Assembly (NCBI GenBank): GCA_012510865.1
Contig: JAAZHF010000006.1
Span: 1 to 11,832 of the forward strand
Direction: 5' to 3'
Length of the DNA: 11,832 bases
Origin: Gammaproteobacteria bacterium
GTDB lineage: Bacteria; Pseudomonadota; Gammaproteobacteria; Xanthomonadales; Xanthomonadaceae
Position numbers and translations under genes: made by a program. Every line of letters begins with the position of its first letter. Within the stretch, counting starts at the first letter, position 1. Of this stretch, positions 1 to 7,903 are shown piece after piece. The notes below the pieces were generated by a model, which saw only the letters and a list, made by a program, of their open reading frames with translations, was not told the origin of the DNA and did not search any database.

Positions 1-301
1 CGGGATCGATCACGCCGTGCTGCTCGAGGAACATCAGGAAGCCGCGGCTTTCGACGTCGAGCTTGGCCTCTTCGCGCGGCGAGAACAGGCGCGTGGGGCC
101 GTCCGGCCGCACGGCGCAGCCGCTGGGCCGCTGCGCCGCCAGGGCGTCGAGCCAGTCGAAGGCCTTGCTGGTTTCCGCGGGGCTGAAGCCGGCCTGCAGC
201 AGGCCACTGTGGAGGGAGTCGCGATCGCGGACGAGGTCCGCGTCTTCGGTGAAAAAGTGTTCGAACAGATAGAGCAGGACGTCAAGGATGCTCTCTTTCA
301 T
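1..301 (-). CDS. smg: Smg protein (DUF494), C-terminus cut by window edge
   Basis: Reading leftward from ATG at 299-301, the first 100 codons are visible; the rest lies beyond position 1. The protein begins [17 protein letters not shown], followed by an acidic helix, a segment with [18 protein letters not shown] (about residues 37-54), and [13 protein letters not shown] at the visible end. This start and spacing match the Smg/DUF494 family, small cytoplasmic proteins of about 155 residues, so roughly one third is missing. The function of Smg is not well established; it is known mainly for lying next to dprA and topA. The start is preceded by a G-rich ribosome-binding stretch (GGGGGGAA) directly upstream. 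The gene begins 28 bases after the dprA stop on the same strand, so it is probably co-transcribed with dprA. Confidence 0.88.
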   Translation of the reverse strand, partial: MKESILDVLLYLFEHFFTEDADLVRDRDSLHSGLLQAGFSPAETSKAFDWLDALAAQRPSGCAVRPDGPTRLFSPREEAKLDVESRGFLMFLEQHGVIDP

Positions 302-314
302 TTCCCCCCGGCCT

Positions 315-328
315 GCGCCCGCGGGCGC
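315..328. repeat. 14-bp palindrome in the dprA-smg gap
   Basis: The sequence gcgcccgcgggcgc is its own reverse complement and fills half of the short gap between the dprA stop and the smg ribosome-binding site. In RNA it could fold as a 5-bp stem with a CGCG loop. It may be only a by-product of high GC content; no T-run follows, so it is not a convincing terminator. Confidence 0.5.
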
Positions 329-329
329 G

Positions 330-1478
330 TTACTGAGACGTACGGGAGTACCGGCCGTGCTCGACCGCGACACGACCCTCCAGCTCCATGAGGAGCAGCA
401 TGCTGCCTAGCTCCGCGGGCGTCAATCCGGTCCGCGCGACCAGTTCATCCATACCGGTTGGGTCGTGGCCCAGCGCGCGCCACAAGCGCTGGTGGTCGGA
501 GCCGGCGGGCTGGCCGCCGTCCCCGGCTGCCGGCGCGGCGCTCCCGGTCCCCTGGATGGGGCCGTGCAGGCGCCCGCGCAAGAGCTCGCCGAGGGCGCCC
601 GCGATCGGCTCCAGCGCCCGCAGCACCTCGTCCGGCGTCTCGACCAGGGCGGCCCCGTCGCGGATCAGGCGGTGGCAGCCGCGCGCCTTCGGATTGTGGA
701 TCGAGCCGGGGATCGCGAACACCTCGCGCCCCTCCTCGCCGGCCAGCCGGGCGGTGATGGCGGCGCCCGAGCGCAGGGCCGCCTCGACCACCAGCACGCC
801 CAGAGACAGCCCCATCACGATCCGGTTGCGGCTTGGGAAGGCGCCGCGGCTGTAGGTCCCTCCCGGGGGGATCTCGCTGGCCACGGCGCCCGAGGCGGCG
901 ATCCGCGCGTACAGGCCAGCGTTCCGGGAGGGGTAGGGCCTGTCGATGGCGGTCCCGAGGACGGCCACGGTGCGTCCGCCCGGAGCCGCCAGCGCCCCTT
1001 CGTGGGCGGCGGTGTCGATGCCCGCGGCCATGCCGCTCGTCACCGCCAGGCCGGAGAGAGCGAAGGCGCGCGCGAATTCCCCCGCGTTGCGGAGCCCGCC
1101 GGCGCTGGCTGCGCGGCTGCCGACCACGGCCACCGAGGGATGCCACAGCAGGCCGGGGTCGCCGGCCACCCACAGCGCCAGCGGGGCGCTGCCCAGCCGG
1201 GCCAGCAGGGCCGGATAGCCGGCATCGTGCAGGCCGATGACGCGACGTCCGGGCGCGGCCTCGAGCCAGTGCCGCCAGGGCGACAGGGTCCGTCCGGTGG
1301 CGGCGGCGCCCAGCGCTGCGCGCTGGGCGGCGTCCAGGCCCGCAGCGCGCCAGGCCGCGGGCCCGGCGGCCAGGGCGGCGGCCGCGCTGCCGTGCGCTTC
1401 GAGGAGCAGGCGGCGGGGCGCCGAGCGGCCGCCCGCCGCGACCAGGCGCAGCAGGGCCAGGGTGTCTTCGCTGTCCAT
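330..1478 (-). CDS. dprA: DNA-processing protein DprA (Smf)
   Basis: DprA binds incoming single-stranded DNA in the cytoplasm during natural transformation, protects it and loads RecA. The 382-residue protein has the expected order: an N-terminal helix-hairpin/SAM-like region (about 1-75), a Rossmann-like DNA-binding core (about 80-290) and a C-terminal winged-helix (DprA_WH, about 325-380). Core signatures are VAVVGSR (116-122), [16 protein letters not shown] (148-163), YPSRN (182-186), [12 protein letters not shown] (214-225) and [22 protein letters not shown] (237-258). The ATG at 1476-1478 gives a normal N-terminus; its Shine-Dalgarno is weak (AGG, seven bases upstream) and sits inside an inverted repeat. 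The LysM gene is upstream and smg follows after 28 bases, the usual order in gammaproteobacteria. All core motifs are intact. Whether this organism is naturally competent cannot be judged from here. Confidence 0.97.
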   Translation of the reverse strand: MDSEDTLALLRLVAAGGRSAPRRLLLEAHGSAAAALAAGPAAWRAAGLDAAQRAALGAAATGRTLSPWRHWLEAAPGRRVIGLHDAGYPALLARLGSAPLALWVAGDPGLLWHPSVAVVGSRAASAGGLRNAGEFARAFALSGLAVTSGMAAGIDTAAHEGALAAPGGRTVAVLGTAIDRPYPSRNAGLYARIAASGAVASEIPPGGTYSRGAFPSRNRIVMGLSLGVLVVEAALRSGAAITARLAGEEGREVFAIPGSIHNPKARGCHRLIRDGAALVETPDEVLRALEPIAGALGELLRGRLHGPIQGTGSAAPAAGDGGQPAGSDHQRLWRALGHDPTGMDELVARTGLTPAELGSMLLLMELEGRVAVEHGRYSRTSQ

Positions 1479-1493
1479 GGCCCAGCCTGGGCC
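1479..1493 (-). promoter_or_regulatory. Inverted repeat covering the dprA ribosome-binding site
   Basis: The 15 bases directly upstream of the dprA ATG form a near-perfect palindrome, ggcccagcctgggcc, with 7-bp arms around one central base. In the mRNA a 6-bp stem with a 3-nt loop could form, and the only Shine-Dalgarno-like triplet (AGG) would lie partly in the stem and partly in the loop. Such a structure could damp dprA translation. That role is inference from position alone. Confidence 0.4.
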
Positions 1494-1500
1494 GGAAACG

Positions 1501-1526
1501 GCGACGGCGCCCTCGGGCGCCGTCGC
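1501..1526 (-). terminator. Strong hairpin between LysM gene and dprA
   Basis: Arms at 1501-1511 (gcgacggcgcc) and 1516-1526 (ggcgccgtcgc) are perfectly complementary and enclose a 4-nt loop, giving an 11-bp, almost entirely G/C stem. It lies 28 bases past the LysM stop codon and 22 bases before the dprA start. In the direction of transcription the stem is followed by CGTTTCC, which is too short a T-run for a textbook intrinsic terminator. It may act as a partial terminator, a 3'-end stabiliser for the LysM mRNA, or a Rho-related pause site. Confidence 0.5.
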
Positions 1527-1554
1527 AGCGTGCGGTCGGGACAGGCGCCCGCGC

Positions 1555-2727
1555 TCAGTAGGGCGCGTCCGGATGCTTCAGGTGGTAGCCCACCCGCGTC
1601 GGCTTCACGCTGTCCATGACCAGGCCGTAGCTCATGCGGTCGAAGGTGCGGAAGACCATGACGTGGCCCGCGAACTCGTCGGGCAGGCGCACCTTTTCGT
1701 CGAAGGACACGGTATCGGCCTCGCGGTGCAGGCCCTTCTCCACCCGGTCGACGACGTTGCCGCCTTCGCGCCAGATCGAGAACACGGTGCCGTTGTCCAC
1801 CCCCTCGCGGGCGCCGACCGACAGCGCGATGACGTCGCGCGGCCCGCCGGTGGTGTACATGTCCGCGACCGCGAGCACCCGCGCCTTGCCGTAGTCGGTC
1901 TGGACGCGCGGCGGGTGCGGGAAGAACTGCAGGTCGTAGGGCTGGGCGTCCACCGGCACCACGCGGTCGCCGACGCGGACCTCGCGGCCCTCCTCGTCGA
2001 GCAGCACGGTGCTGGCTTCGATCCCGCCGACCTCGCCACGGGTCAGGGTGCCGGTGGCGACGCGCATCAGCTCGTGGCCGAGCACTTCCTGGCCCTTGTC
2101 CGGCGTCACCACGTTGGACCAGTACTTGCCGAAGTCGACGCCGCGGCGGCCGGTGGCATCGAGCTCGTCATGGTCGAACACGTCGCAGCACAGGCCCGCG
2201 CGCAGCAGGTGCGTGTAGCGGACGGTCGGGCGCAGCACGGCGAAGCGCGTGCCCGGCGACGCGTGGCCGAGGCCGCGCACGTAGACCACCTGGCCGCGGC
2301 TGGCGCGCATCCGGTCTTCCTCGAGGCCCACCACGTAGGGCATGTGGTCGAAGGAGTCGACCACCTTCAGGTCCTTGAGGAAGGGCGCGACCTCGGACAG
2401 CGGCACGGCGTCGATCGGCGCCGCTTCGGTCCGCGGGCCGGCGGTGACGCCGACGCGGTCGAGGTAGGCGAGGCTGATCACGTCGCCGGGATAGATCAGG
2501 TGCGGGTTGGCGATCTGCGGGTTGGCCTGCCAGATCTCCGGCCACAGCCAGGGTTTCTCGAGGAAACGCCCGGAGATGTCCCACAGCGTGTCGCCACGCT
2601 GGACGACATAGGTATCGGGGTGGTCGCCGCGCAGGCCCTGGGCCGCCGCGTACGAAGCCACCGTGAGCATTGCGACCGCAATACCCGTGCGTAGCGCTTT
2701 AGAATTGCGCTGAAGCTTGCCGGCCAT
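1555..2727 (-). CDS. Secreted LysM-domain protein upstream of dprA
   Basis: A 390-residue protein with a Sec-type signal sequence: basic [13 protein letters not shown], then hydrophobic [16 protein letters not shown], with likely cleavage near residues 28-30. A single LysM domain follows at about 39-88 ([18 protein letters not shown], then [11 protein letters not shown] and HLIYPGDVI), so it should bind peptidoglycan in the periplasm. The remaining 300 residues carry no motif I can name; they look globular and rich in beta strand, as in the LysM proteins found next to dprA in many proteobacteria, whose exact role is not settled. The ATG at 2725-2727 has a good Shine-Dalgarno (AAGGGGAG) about eight bases upstream. 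It is transcribed away from def, and dprA follows after 76 bases that contain a strong hairpin. Confidence 0.93.
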   Translation of the reverse strand: MAGKLQRNSKALRTGIAVAMLTVASYAAAQGLRGDHPDTYVVQRGDTLWDISGRFLEKPWLWPEIWQANPQIANPHLIYPGDVISLAYLDRVGVTAGPRTEAAPIDAVPLSEVAPFLKDLKVVDSFDHMPYVVGLEEDRMRASRGQVVYVRGLGHASPGTRFAVLRPTVRYTHLLRAGLCCDVFDHDELDATGRRGVDFGKYWSNVVTPDKGQEVLGHELMRVATGTLTRGEVGGIEASTVLLDEEGREVRVGDRVVPVDAQPYDLQFFPHPPRVQTDYGKARVLAVADMYTTGGPRDVIALSVGAREGVDNGTVFSIWREGGNVVDRVEKGLHREADTVSFDEKVRLPDEFAGHVMVFRTFDRMSYGLVMDSVKPTRVGYHLKHPDAPY

Positions 2728-2755
2728 CTACCTGCTCCCCTTGGAGATTTCCCCA

Positions 2756-2813
2756 TGTAGCGCCCGCACTATGCCTACAGGAACCGACCCGGCGCAAGCC
2801 TGCGGGCGCTACA
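2756..2813. repeat. Perfect 13-bp inverted repeat in the LysM-def divergent region
   Basis: Left arm tgtagcgcccgca at 2756-2768 and right arm tgcgggcgctaca at 2801-2813 are exact reverse complements, separated by 32 bases. The pair sits between two divergently transcribed genes, upstream of both, so it cannot be a terminator for either. A candidate promoter for the LysM gene lies inside it. Possible readings are a two-site operator for a dimeric regulator or a short dispersed REP-like element. Confidence 0.7.
2768..2797 (-). promoter_or_regulatory. Candidate sigma-70 promoter for the LysM gene
   Basis: Reading leftward, TTGCGC (2792-2797) and CATAGT (2768-2773) are separated by 18 bases and match the -35 and -10 consensus at 3 and 4 of 6 positions. 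The predicted start near 2761 would give a leader of about 33 bases containing the LysM ribosome-binding site. The -35 lies inside the inverted repeat and the -10 touches the inner end of its left arm. The match is weak; position is the main support. Confidence 0.3.
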
Positions 2814-2869
2814 AACGGACCTCCTGCCGTCGCGGTTGTGACGGCCGCCACCCTTTGCCCCGCGCGCCC

Positions 2870-3382
2870 ATGTCCCTGATCACGATCCTCGAGCATCCCC
2901 ATCCGAACCTGCGCAAGGTCGCGGCCGAGCGCCAGGCCGGCGGGATCGCCGACCCGGCCTTCCAGCGCCTGCTCGACGACATGTTCGAGACCATGTACGA
3001 GGCGCCGGGCATCGGCCTGGCGGCGACCCAGGTCGACGTCCACGAGCGCTTCATGGTGATCGACGTCACCGAGACCCGCGACCAGCCGCTGGTGTTCATC
3101 AACCCGGTGATCCGCAAGCGTTCCGAGGAACTGCGCGTGCACCAGGAAGGCTGCCTGTCGATCCCGGGCATCTTCGCCGACGTCACCCGCGCCGACGGCA
3201 TCGAGGTCGAAGCGCTGGACCGCCACGGAAAGCCGTTCACGCTCGCGGTGGACGGGCTGCTGGCCACCTGCGTGCAGCACGAGGTCGACCACCTCGACGG
3301 CCGGCTGTTCATCGACCACCTGTCGCCGCTGAAGCGCGAGCGGGCGCTGAAGAAATACGAAAAGCTGCGCAAGCATGGCTGA
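2870..3382 (+). CDS. def: Peptide deformylase
   Basis: Peptide deformylase removes the formyl group from the N-terminal Met of nascent proteins at the ribosome exit. This 170-residue protein has the usual length of the family and all three motifs: GIGLAATQ (47-54), EGCLS (93-97) and QHEVDH (136-141). Metal ligands are predicted as Cys95, His137 and His141, with Glu138 as general base. The ATG at 2870 gives the standard N-terminus, a short segment then [12 protein letters not shown]. The reading frame stays open upstream to 2717, but that stretch encodes nothing like the family and overlaps the divergent promoter, so it was excluded. No clear Shine-Dalgarno is visible ahead of the ATG. fmt follows after 24 bases. 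The pairing makes sense: Fmt adds the formyl group that Def removes. Confidence 0.98.
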   Translation: MSLITILEHPHPNLRKVAAERQAGGIADPAFQRLLDDMFETMYEAPGIGLAATQVDVHERFMVIDVTETRDQPLVFINPVIRKRSEELRVHQEGCLSIPGIFADVTRADGIEVEALDRHGKPFTLAVDGLLATCVQHEVDHLDGRLFIDHLSPLKRERALKKYEKLRKHG

Positions 3383-3406
3383 TCGCCGCCGCGCGGGGGC
3401 CGTGGC

Positions 3407-4324
3407 ATGAGGGTGGTGTTCGCGGGGACCCCGGAGTTCGCCGTGCCTTCGCTGCGCGCCGCCTGCGCGCGGGCCGAGGTCGTGGCGGTGTACACCCAGC
3501 CCGACCGCCCCGCGGGGCGCGGGCGCGGCCTGCAGGCGTCGCCGGTGAAGCGCGAGGCGCTGGCCCGCGGCATCCCGGTGCGCCAGCCTGCTTCGCTGCG
3601 CGATGCGGCGGAGCAGGACGCCCTGCGCGCGCTGCGCCCGGACCTGATGGTGGTGGTCGCATACGGGCTGCTGCTGCCGCAGGCGGTCCTCGACATCCCG
3701 GTGCACGGCTGCTGGAACGTGCACGCTTCCCTGCTCCCGCGCTGGCGCGGCGCGGCCCCGATCCAGCGCGCGATCGAGGCCGGCGACCGCGAGACCGGGG
3801 TCTGCCTGATGCGGATGGAGAAGGGGCTGGACACCGGGCCGGTGCTCCTGTCGCAGTCGCTGCCGATCGGTGACGAAGAGACGGCGGGGCAACTGCACGA
3901 CCGCCTGGCCGCGCTCGGAGCGCAGGTGCTGTCCGACGGCCTGGGCCTGCTGCGGGCCGGGATCCGCCCGGTTCCGCGTCCGCAGCCGGCCGAGGGCGCG
4001 ACCTATGCGCGCAAGCTGGAAAAGGCCGAGGCGCGGCTCGACTGGTCGCTGCCGGCCCGGGAGCTGGCGCGCAAGGTCCGTGCGTTCCATCCCTGGCCCG
4101 TGGCCGAGGCGGAGCTGGCCGGGGAGCGCGTGCGGCTGCACGACGCGCTCGCGATCGGTTCGGCGCCGGGCGCCGCGCCCGGGACCGTGCTCGCGGGAGG
4201 GCGCGAGGGCATCGACGTCGCCTGCGGCCTGGGTGCGCTGCGCATCCGTGTGCTGCAGCGCGAGGGCGGGCGCCCGAGCACTGCCGCCGACTACCTCAAC
4301 GCGCGCCGCGACCTGCTGCCATGA
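3407..4324 (+). CDS. fmt: Methionyl-tRNA formyltransferase
   Basis: Fmt transfers a formyl group from 10-formyltetrahydrofolate to Met-tRNA(fMet), marking it for initiation. The 305-residue protein has the N-terminal formyltransferase fold (about 1-190), starting [16 protein letters not shown], the family-specific loop [18 protein letters not shown] (31-48), and the folate-binding and catalytic segment [20 protein letters not shown] (104-123). Asn104, His106 and Asp142 (in KGLDTGP) match the catalytic triad of the folate formyltransferases. A C-terminal OB-like tRNA-binding domain covers about 205-305 ([14 protein letters not shown] onward). The ATG at 3407 is preceded by a GGGGG stretch about seven bases upstream. 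Its stop overlaps the rsmB start in an ATGA, which suggests translational coupling. Confidence 0.98.
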   Translation: MRVVFAGTPEFAVPSLRAACARAEVVAVYTQPDRPAGRGRGLQASPVKREALARGIPVRQPASLRDAAEQDALRALRPDLMVVVAYGLLLPQAVLDIPVHGCWNVHASLLPRWRGAAPIQRAIEAGDRETGVCLMRMEKGLDTGPVLLSQSLPIGDEETAGQLHDRLAALGAQVLSDGLGLLRAGIRPVPRPQPAEGATYARKLEKAEARLDWSLPARELARKVRAFHPWPVAEAELAGERVRLHDALAIGSAPGAAPGTVLAGGREGIDVACGLGALRIRVLQREGGRPSTAADYLNARRDLLP

Positions 4325-5631
4325 GCGGCGCGGCCCCGCGCGTTGCCGCCGCGCGCGTGCTGGACGCGGTGCTGCACCGCGGTCGTTCGCTGAAGGCGGA
4401 GCTCGGCGCGGCCCTGCCGGCGCTTGCCGATCCCCGCGACCGGGCGCTGGTGGAGGCGATCTGCTTCGCCGCCCTGCGCCAGCGCGCCCGTGCCGACGCC
4501 GCGCTGTCGGCGTGGATGCCGAAGCCGCCGGGCCGTCGCGACGGTGACCTGCGCGCGCTGCTGCACGTGGGCTCCGCGCAGCTCGATCCCCTCGGGCTCG
4601 CGCCGTACGCCGCGGTGGGCGAGACCGTCGACGCCGCCCGTGGCATCGGTCGCGCCCACCAGGCCAGGCTGGTGAATGCCCTGCTGCGACGCGCGCAGCG
4701 CGAGGGCCTGCCGGCCGCCGCCGCCGAAGCCGCGTGGCCGCAGTGGCTGCGCGACCGGGTCCGCGCGGACTGGGGCCCCGGGGCGGACGCGATCTTCGCC
4801 GCCAGCCTGGTGCCCGGACCGACCTGGCTGCGGGTCAACCGCCGGCGCGGCGACCGGGACGCCTACGTCCGGCGCCTGCTGGACGCCGGCCTCGAGTCGG
4901 CCGCCGACCCGGTCCTGCCCGAGGCCATCCGGCTGTCCGGGTCGATCGCGGTGGGCGCCCTTCCCGGGTTCTCCGAGGGCGACGTGTCGGTCCAGGATGG
5001 TTCCGCGCAGGCGGTGGCCGACGCGCTGGCCCCGCCCGCGGGTGCCCGCGTGCTCGATGCCTGCGCCGCGCCGGGCGGAAAGTCCGCGCACCTGCTCGAG
5101 CGCGATCCGACCCTGCGCCTGCTGGCCATCGACGTCGATGCCACGCGGCTCGCGCGCGTCCGCGAGGGCTGGCGCCGGCTGGGCGTGGGCGAGGGCGTGG
5201 ACCCCGGGGCCGTGGCACGGGTGGCGGACGCCGCCGCGCCCGACACCTGGTGGGACGGCGTGCCCTTCGACGCGGTCCTCGTGGACGCGCCGTGCTCGGC
5301 CACAGGCGTCATCCGCCGGCAGCCCGACGTGCTGCTGCACCGGCGCCCGGCCGATGTCACGGCGCTGGTCGACCTGCAGGCGCGCCTCCTCGATGCGGCC
5401 TGGAGCGTGCTCGCGCCCGGGGGCGTGCTGCTGTACGCGACCTGCTCGATCCTCGCCGACGAGAATTCGCGCCAGGTCGACGCCTTCCTCGAACGCCATC
5501 CGGACGCCGTGCCCCTGCCGCTGGACGGGCGATTCGGCCGCGCCAGCGGCGCCGGCCGCCAGCGCCTGCCTGGAGAGGACGGGATGGACGGCTTCTTCTA
5601 CACGCGCATCGCCCGCTGCGAGCGGGGCTGA
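4321..5631 (+). CDS. rsmB: 16S rRNA (cytosine-967-C5) methyltransferase RsmB
   Basis: RsmB methylates C5 of C967 in 16S rRNA using S-adenosylmethionine. The 436-residue protein (family about 430) begins with a NusB-like RNA-binding domain (about 5-130), then a linker with [13 protein letters not shown], and a Rossmann-fold methyltransferase domain from about 220. Motifs visible are [16 protein letters not shown] (244-259, SAM binding), [13 protein letters not shown] (268-280), [18 protein letters not shown] (319-336) and [11 protein letters not shown] (372-382). Cys375 in the TCS motif is the expected nucleophile and Cys325 in PCS the release cysteine. It starts inside the fmt stop codon (ATGA). 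Its last 34 bases overlap the end of the convergent GT9 gene on the other strand. All catalytic residues are present. Confidence 0.97.
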   Translation: MSGAAPRVAAARVLDAVLHRGRSLKAELGAALPALADPRDRALVEAICFAALRQRARADAALSAWMPKPPGRRDGDLRALLHVGSAQLDPLGLAPYAAVGETVDAARGIGRAHQARLVNALLRRAQREGLPAAAAEAAWPQWLRDRVRADWGPGADAIFAASLVPGPTWLRVNRRRGDRDAYVRRLLDAGLESAADPVLPEAIRLSGSIAVGALPGFSEGDVSVQDGSAQAVADALAPPAGARVLDACAAPGGKSAHLLERDPTLRLLAIDVDATRLARVREGWRRLGVGEGVDPGAVARVADAAAPDTWWDGVPFDAVLVDAPCSATGVIRRQPDVLLHRRPADVTALVDLQARLLDAAWSVLAPGGVLLYATCSILADENSRQVDAFLERHPDAVPLPLDGRFGRASGAGRQRLPGEDGMDGFFYTRIARCERG

Positions 5632-6746
5632 TCCCCGTCCCCTCCACCGCCGCCGTCCGGAGCCGCGGCTGCCGGGGCGGGCCGCGTCGGCAGCCGCCGC
5701 CAGGCGTCCACCACCGCCGCGGCGGGGATGTCGGACACCCGGCTGTCGGGACCGCGCTCGCCGCCCAGCGCGATGATCGCGCCGGGCCCGAGCGGACACC
5801 ACTGCGCGGGAGGCGCCGGGCCGAACATCACGACCAGCGGGCAGCCCAGCGCGGCGGCCGCGTGCGCCGGGCCGGTGTCGACCGACACCATGCTGTGCGC
5901 CACCTCGAGCAGCGCGAGCAGTCGCGGCACCGGCAGCGCGCCGGCGAGGTTGTGGATCCGCGGGTGCCTGCCGGCGGCGTCGTGGATGTCCTCGAGCACC
6001 GGGCGCTCCGGGCCGGAACCGCACAGCAGCACGCGTGCACCAGGGACTTCGGCCAGCACCGCCGCGGCCAGGGTGGCCCAGTTCGCGGCGTCCCAGTGCT
6101 TGGGGTGGCCGGCGGTCAGCAGCTTGCCGCGCTTGTGGGTGCGCTTGTTGCCGGGCTGGAACAGCACGAGCGGCCCGTCGAGGCCCTCGCCTGCGAGCCA
6201 GGCCGCGAGCTGCCGCCGTTCGCCTGCGGACACCACCAGCCGCGGCAGCCGGAAGGACGCCGGGTCCACCGGGTGCGTGGGCCAGCCGTGCGGCGGGTCG
6301 CGCATTCCCAGTTCCAGCCAGCGGTCGGGCCACGGGATCGGGGGCGCGTCTGCGGGATCGCGGGCGACGATGTCGGCGTCCAGGACGCCGCCGCGCGCCA
6401 GCAAGGCGCGCATTTCGGGATTGACGTCGCACAGGTACACCGGACCGCGGCCGCGTCGGCGCAGCCATCGGACCAGGGACCACTGGCTGGGACAGGCGAA
6501 GTAGGGAGTGTGGCGGCTGCTGACCAGCTGCAGGTGGCCCAGGGAAGGCTCGTCGGCCAGCAGCGGCGCGGTCCAGGCGCCCGAGGACACCAGGTCGACG
6601 GTGCTCCCATGGCGGGCGGCGAGCAGGCGCAGCAGCGGCGTGAGCAGGACGATGTCGCCGAAAGCGCCGCAGCGCACGACCAGGGGCGGGGCAGGCATGC
6701 TCGGTTCGGAGGTGGGTTGCACGAGAGGATCCGTGGGTCCGGTCAA
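5598..6746 (-). CDS. GT9 (heptosyltransferase-like) glycosyltransferase
   Basis: Predicted cytoplasmic GT-B transferase of the ADP-heptose:LPS heptosyltransferase family (GT9), 382 residues if the TTG at 6746 is used. The N-terminal half shows [23 protein letters not shown] (23-45), with Asp31 where WaaC/WaaF have their catalytic acid. The C-terminal half has [15 protein letters not shown] (194-208), [16 protein letters not shown] (239-254) and [23 protein letters not shown] (288-310), the family's nucleotide-sugar signature. The TTG shares a TTGA overlap with the upstream gene's stop, arguing for coupling; ATG at 6698 (residue 17), just before the first strand, is an alternative. The last 28 residues are a Pro/Ala/Gly-rich tail, and the final ten are read antisense to the 3' end of rsmB. 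Family assignment is firm; whether the sugar is heptose is not. An LPS-core role is likely. Confidence 0.88.
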   Translation of the reverse strand: MTGPTDPLVQPTSEPSMPAPPLVVRCGAFGDIVLLTPLLRLLAARHGSTVDLVSSGAWTAPLLADEPSLGHLQLVSSRHTPYFACPSQWSLVRWLRRRGRGPVYLCDVNPEMRALLARGGVLDADIVARDPADAPPIPWPDRWLELGMRDPPHGWPTHPVDPASFRLPRLVVSAGERRQLAAWLAGEGLDGPLVLFQPGNKRTHKRGKLLTAGHPKHWDAANWATLAAAVLAEVPGARVLLCGSGPERPVLEDIHDAAGRHPRIHNLAGALPVPRLLALLEVAHSMVSVDTGPAHAAAALGCPLVVMFGPAPPAQWCPLGPGAIIALGGERGPDSRVSDIPAAAVVDAWRRLPTRPAPAAAAPDGGGGGDGDQPRSQRAMRV

Positions 6747-7801
6747 GGCAGCGCGATGGCGGCCGTGAAGTGGTCATCGGCGGCAGCGAGCCCGGCCAGA
6801 CGTCCGAGCGCGGAAACCGCTTCCTCGAGCCCGTTGCGCAGCCCCAGCGCCTTGCCCGACTGGCGCAGCCGCGCGCGGCGCGCTTCATCCCGCAGAAGTC
6901 CGGCGAGCGCGGTCGCAAGCCCCGCGGCGTCGTCGTCGGGTGTACTGGCGACAAGGCCGCGGGCAGCGAGCCAGGCCACGCGCGCGGCCTGTTCGCGCTG
7001 GAACGGGCGCGCCACCACGGGGACGCCGAGCGCCAGCGCCTGCCCGAGCAGGCTCCCGCCGCCGAGGAGGGCTGCTTCCGAGCCCGCCAGCAGCGCCATG
7101 AGATCCGCGTTGTCGAGCCGCGCCACGTCCACCGCCGACGCGGGTGAAGGCGCGCCGACCGCCGCCGTGGTGATGCCCATGGCCGTGAGCGCGTCCGCTG
7201 CGCGCCCGATGAGCGAGCGGCTGTCGTCTCCACCCAGCCGATGGCCGCCGCCGCCGGGGCAGGCGACCACGTAGGGGCGGTCGAGGCCGAGACGGGCAAG
7301 CAGGGGGCCGGCCGGTGCCGGCTCCGCGTGGATCGCGGCGAAGCGGCGCACCCGCACCCGGCCGTGGACCAGGGCCGCGAGCCGCTCACGCCAGCAGCGG
7401 CCGGCCAGGAACTCGACGCCCACCAGCCAGTGTTCCGACATGCGCGCCATGCGCCGGAGGCGGAAGCCGCGGCGGCAGGCGCTGGGGCGCGGGCTCACCA
7501 GGACGGTCTCGGCGCCCTCGGCGCGAGCCGCCTCGAGGGTCGCCACGCGCGCGTTGCCGTCGAACACGACCACGCGCGGCCGCAGCTCGCGGATCGCAGC
7601 CACCACGTCGCCGACCGCCCGCGTCGGCGACGCAGGCAGCCGGGTCACCGGCCAGGGGACCGGTGGTGCACCCGCCGTCAGGAGGAAATGCGGGCGGGCA
7701 TCCGGCGTCGCGGCGTGCAGTGCATCCGCCAGCAGGCGGCAGCGCTGCACCTCGCCGCTGCCGCAGTCCCCGGAGACCGGTACGAACAGGATCCGGCTCA
7801 C
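6743..7801 (-). CDS. MurG/PseG-like GT-B family glycosyltransferase
   Basis: A 352-residue predicted soluble protein with a GT-B two-domain layout. The N-terminus RILFVPVSGDCGSGEVQRCRLLADAL resembles the glycine-rich first loop of PseG and MurG-like proteins. A second strand, RVVVFDGNARVATLEAA (76-92), and the C-terminal segment ALLGGGSLLGQALALGVPVVARPFQREQAAR (244-274) resemble the GT28 donor-binding region. At position 17, where PseG has a catalytic His in GSGH, this protein has Glu, so hydrolysis of a nucleotide sugar as in PseG is doubtful. The GTG at 7801 was chosen because a GAGG Shine-Dalgarno lies five bases upstream and the first beta strand begins at once. The open frame continues upstream, antisense to the neighbouring gene, and was rejected. 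Its stop overlaps the GT9 start (TTGA). The donor and acceptor are unknown. Confidence 0.8.
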   Translation of the reverse strand: MSRILFVPVSGDCGSGEVQRCRLLADALHAATPDARPHFLLTAGAPPVPWPVTRLPASPTRAVGDVVAAIRELRPRVVVFDGNARVATLEAARAEGAETVLVSPRPSACRRGFRLRRMARMSEHWLVGVEFLAGRCWRERLAALVHGRVRVRRFAAIHAEPAPAGPLLARLGLDRPYVVACPGGGGHRLGGDDSRSLIGRAADALTAMGITTAAVGAPSPASAVDVARLDNADLMALLAGSEAALLGGGSLLGQALALGVPVVARPFQREQAARVAWLAARGLVASTPDDDAAGLATALAGLLRDEARRARLRQSGKALGLRNGLEEAVSALGRLAGLAAADDHFTAAIALP

Positions 7802-7832
7802 GCGGGCCTCGCCGGTCGCCGTGGGTGGATCG

Positions 7833-7858
7833 CCGCGGACACGGGCACCACCGCGGAC
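7833..7858. repeat. Two direct copies of CCGCGGAC in the divergent gap
   Basis: Copies at 7833-7840 and 7851-7858 are identical, 18 bases apart start to start, and each contains the palindrome CCGCGG. They sit in the 102-base gap that must hold the promoters of both halves of the glycan cassette, so they could be paired regulator sites. In DNA this GC-rich an 8-base repeat may also be chance. Confidence 0.35.
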
Positions 7859-7863
7859 GCGCG

Positions 7864-7869
7864 TATGAT
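7864..7869 (+). promoter_or_regulatory. Candidate -10 element for the rightward glycan pair
   Basis: TATGAT matches the sigma-70 -10 consensus at 5 of 6 positions and starts the only A/T-rich patch in this gap (TATGATTTTCAT). A start near 7876 would leave a leader of about 28 bases before the ATG at 7904. No recognisable -35 hexamer lies 16-18 bases upstream, so an activator or another sigma factor might be needed if this is real. Confidence 0.25.
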
Positions 7870-7903
7870 TTTCATCCCCCTTCCCCCTCCCCTGGCTGGA
7901 ATC

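Noticed and set aside
2756..2813. The 13-bp inverted repeat as an intrinsic terminator
   Set aside because: It is upstream of both flanking genes, has a 32-base loop and no T-run.
2717..2869. Upstream extension of def by 51 codons
   Set aside because: Peptide deformylases of this type begin near LEHPHPNLR. The extension overlaps the inverted repeat and the start of the divergent LysM gene.
2699..4141. A 480-codon open frame antisense to def and fmt
   Set aside because: It mirrors the codons of two strongly conserved genes and shows only low-complexity Arg/His/Gln-rich sequence.
4734..7274. An 846-codon open frame on the plus strand
   Set aside because: It overlaps rsmB in another frame and then runs antisense to two well-supported genes. 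No recognisable domain appears.
4291..7389. A 1032-codon open frame on the minus strand
   Set aside because: It runs antisense to rsmB and through other frames of the two leftward transferases. Its composition is Arg/Pro/Ala-rich with no motifs, as expected from G/C-biased third positions.
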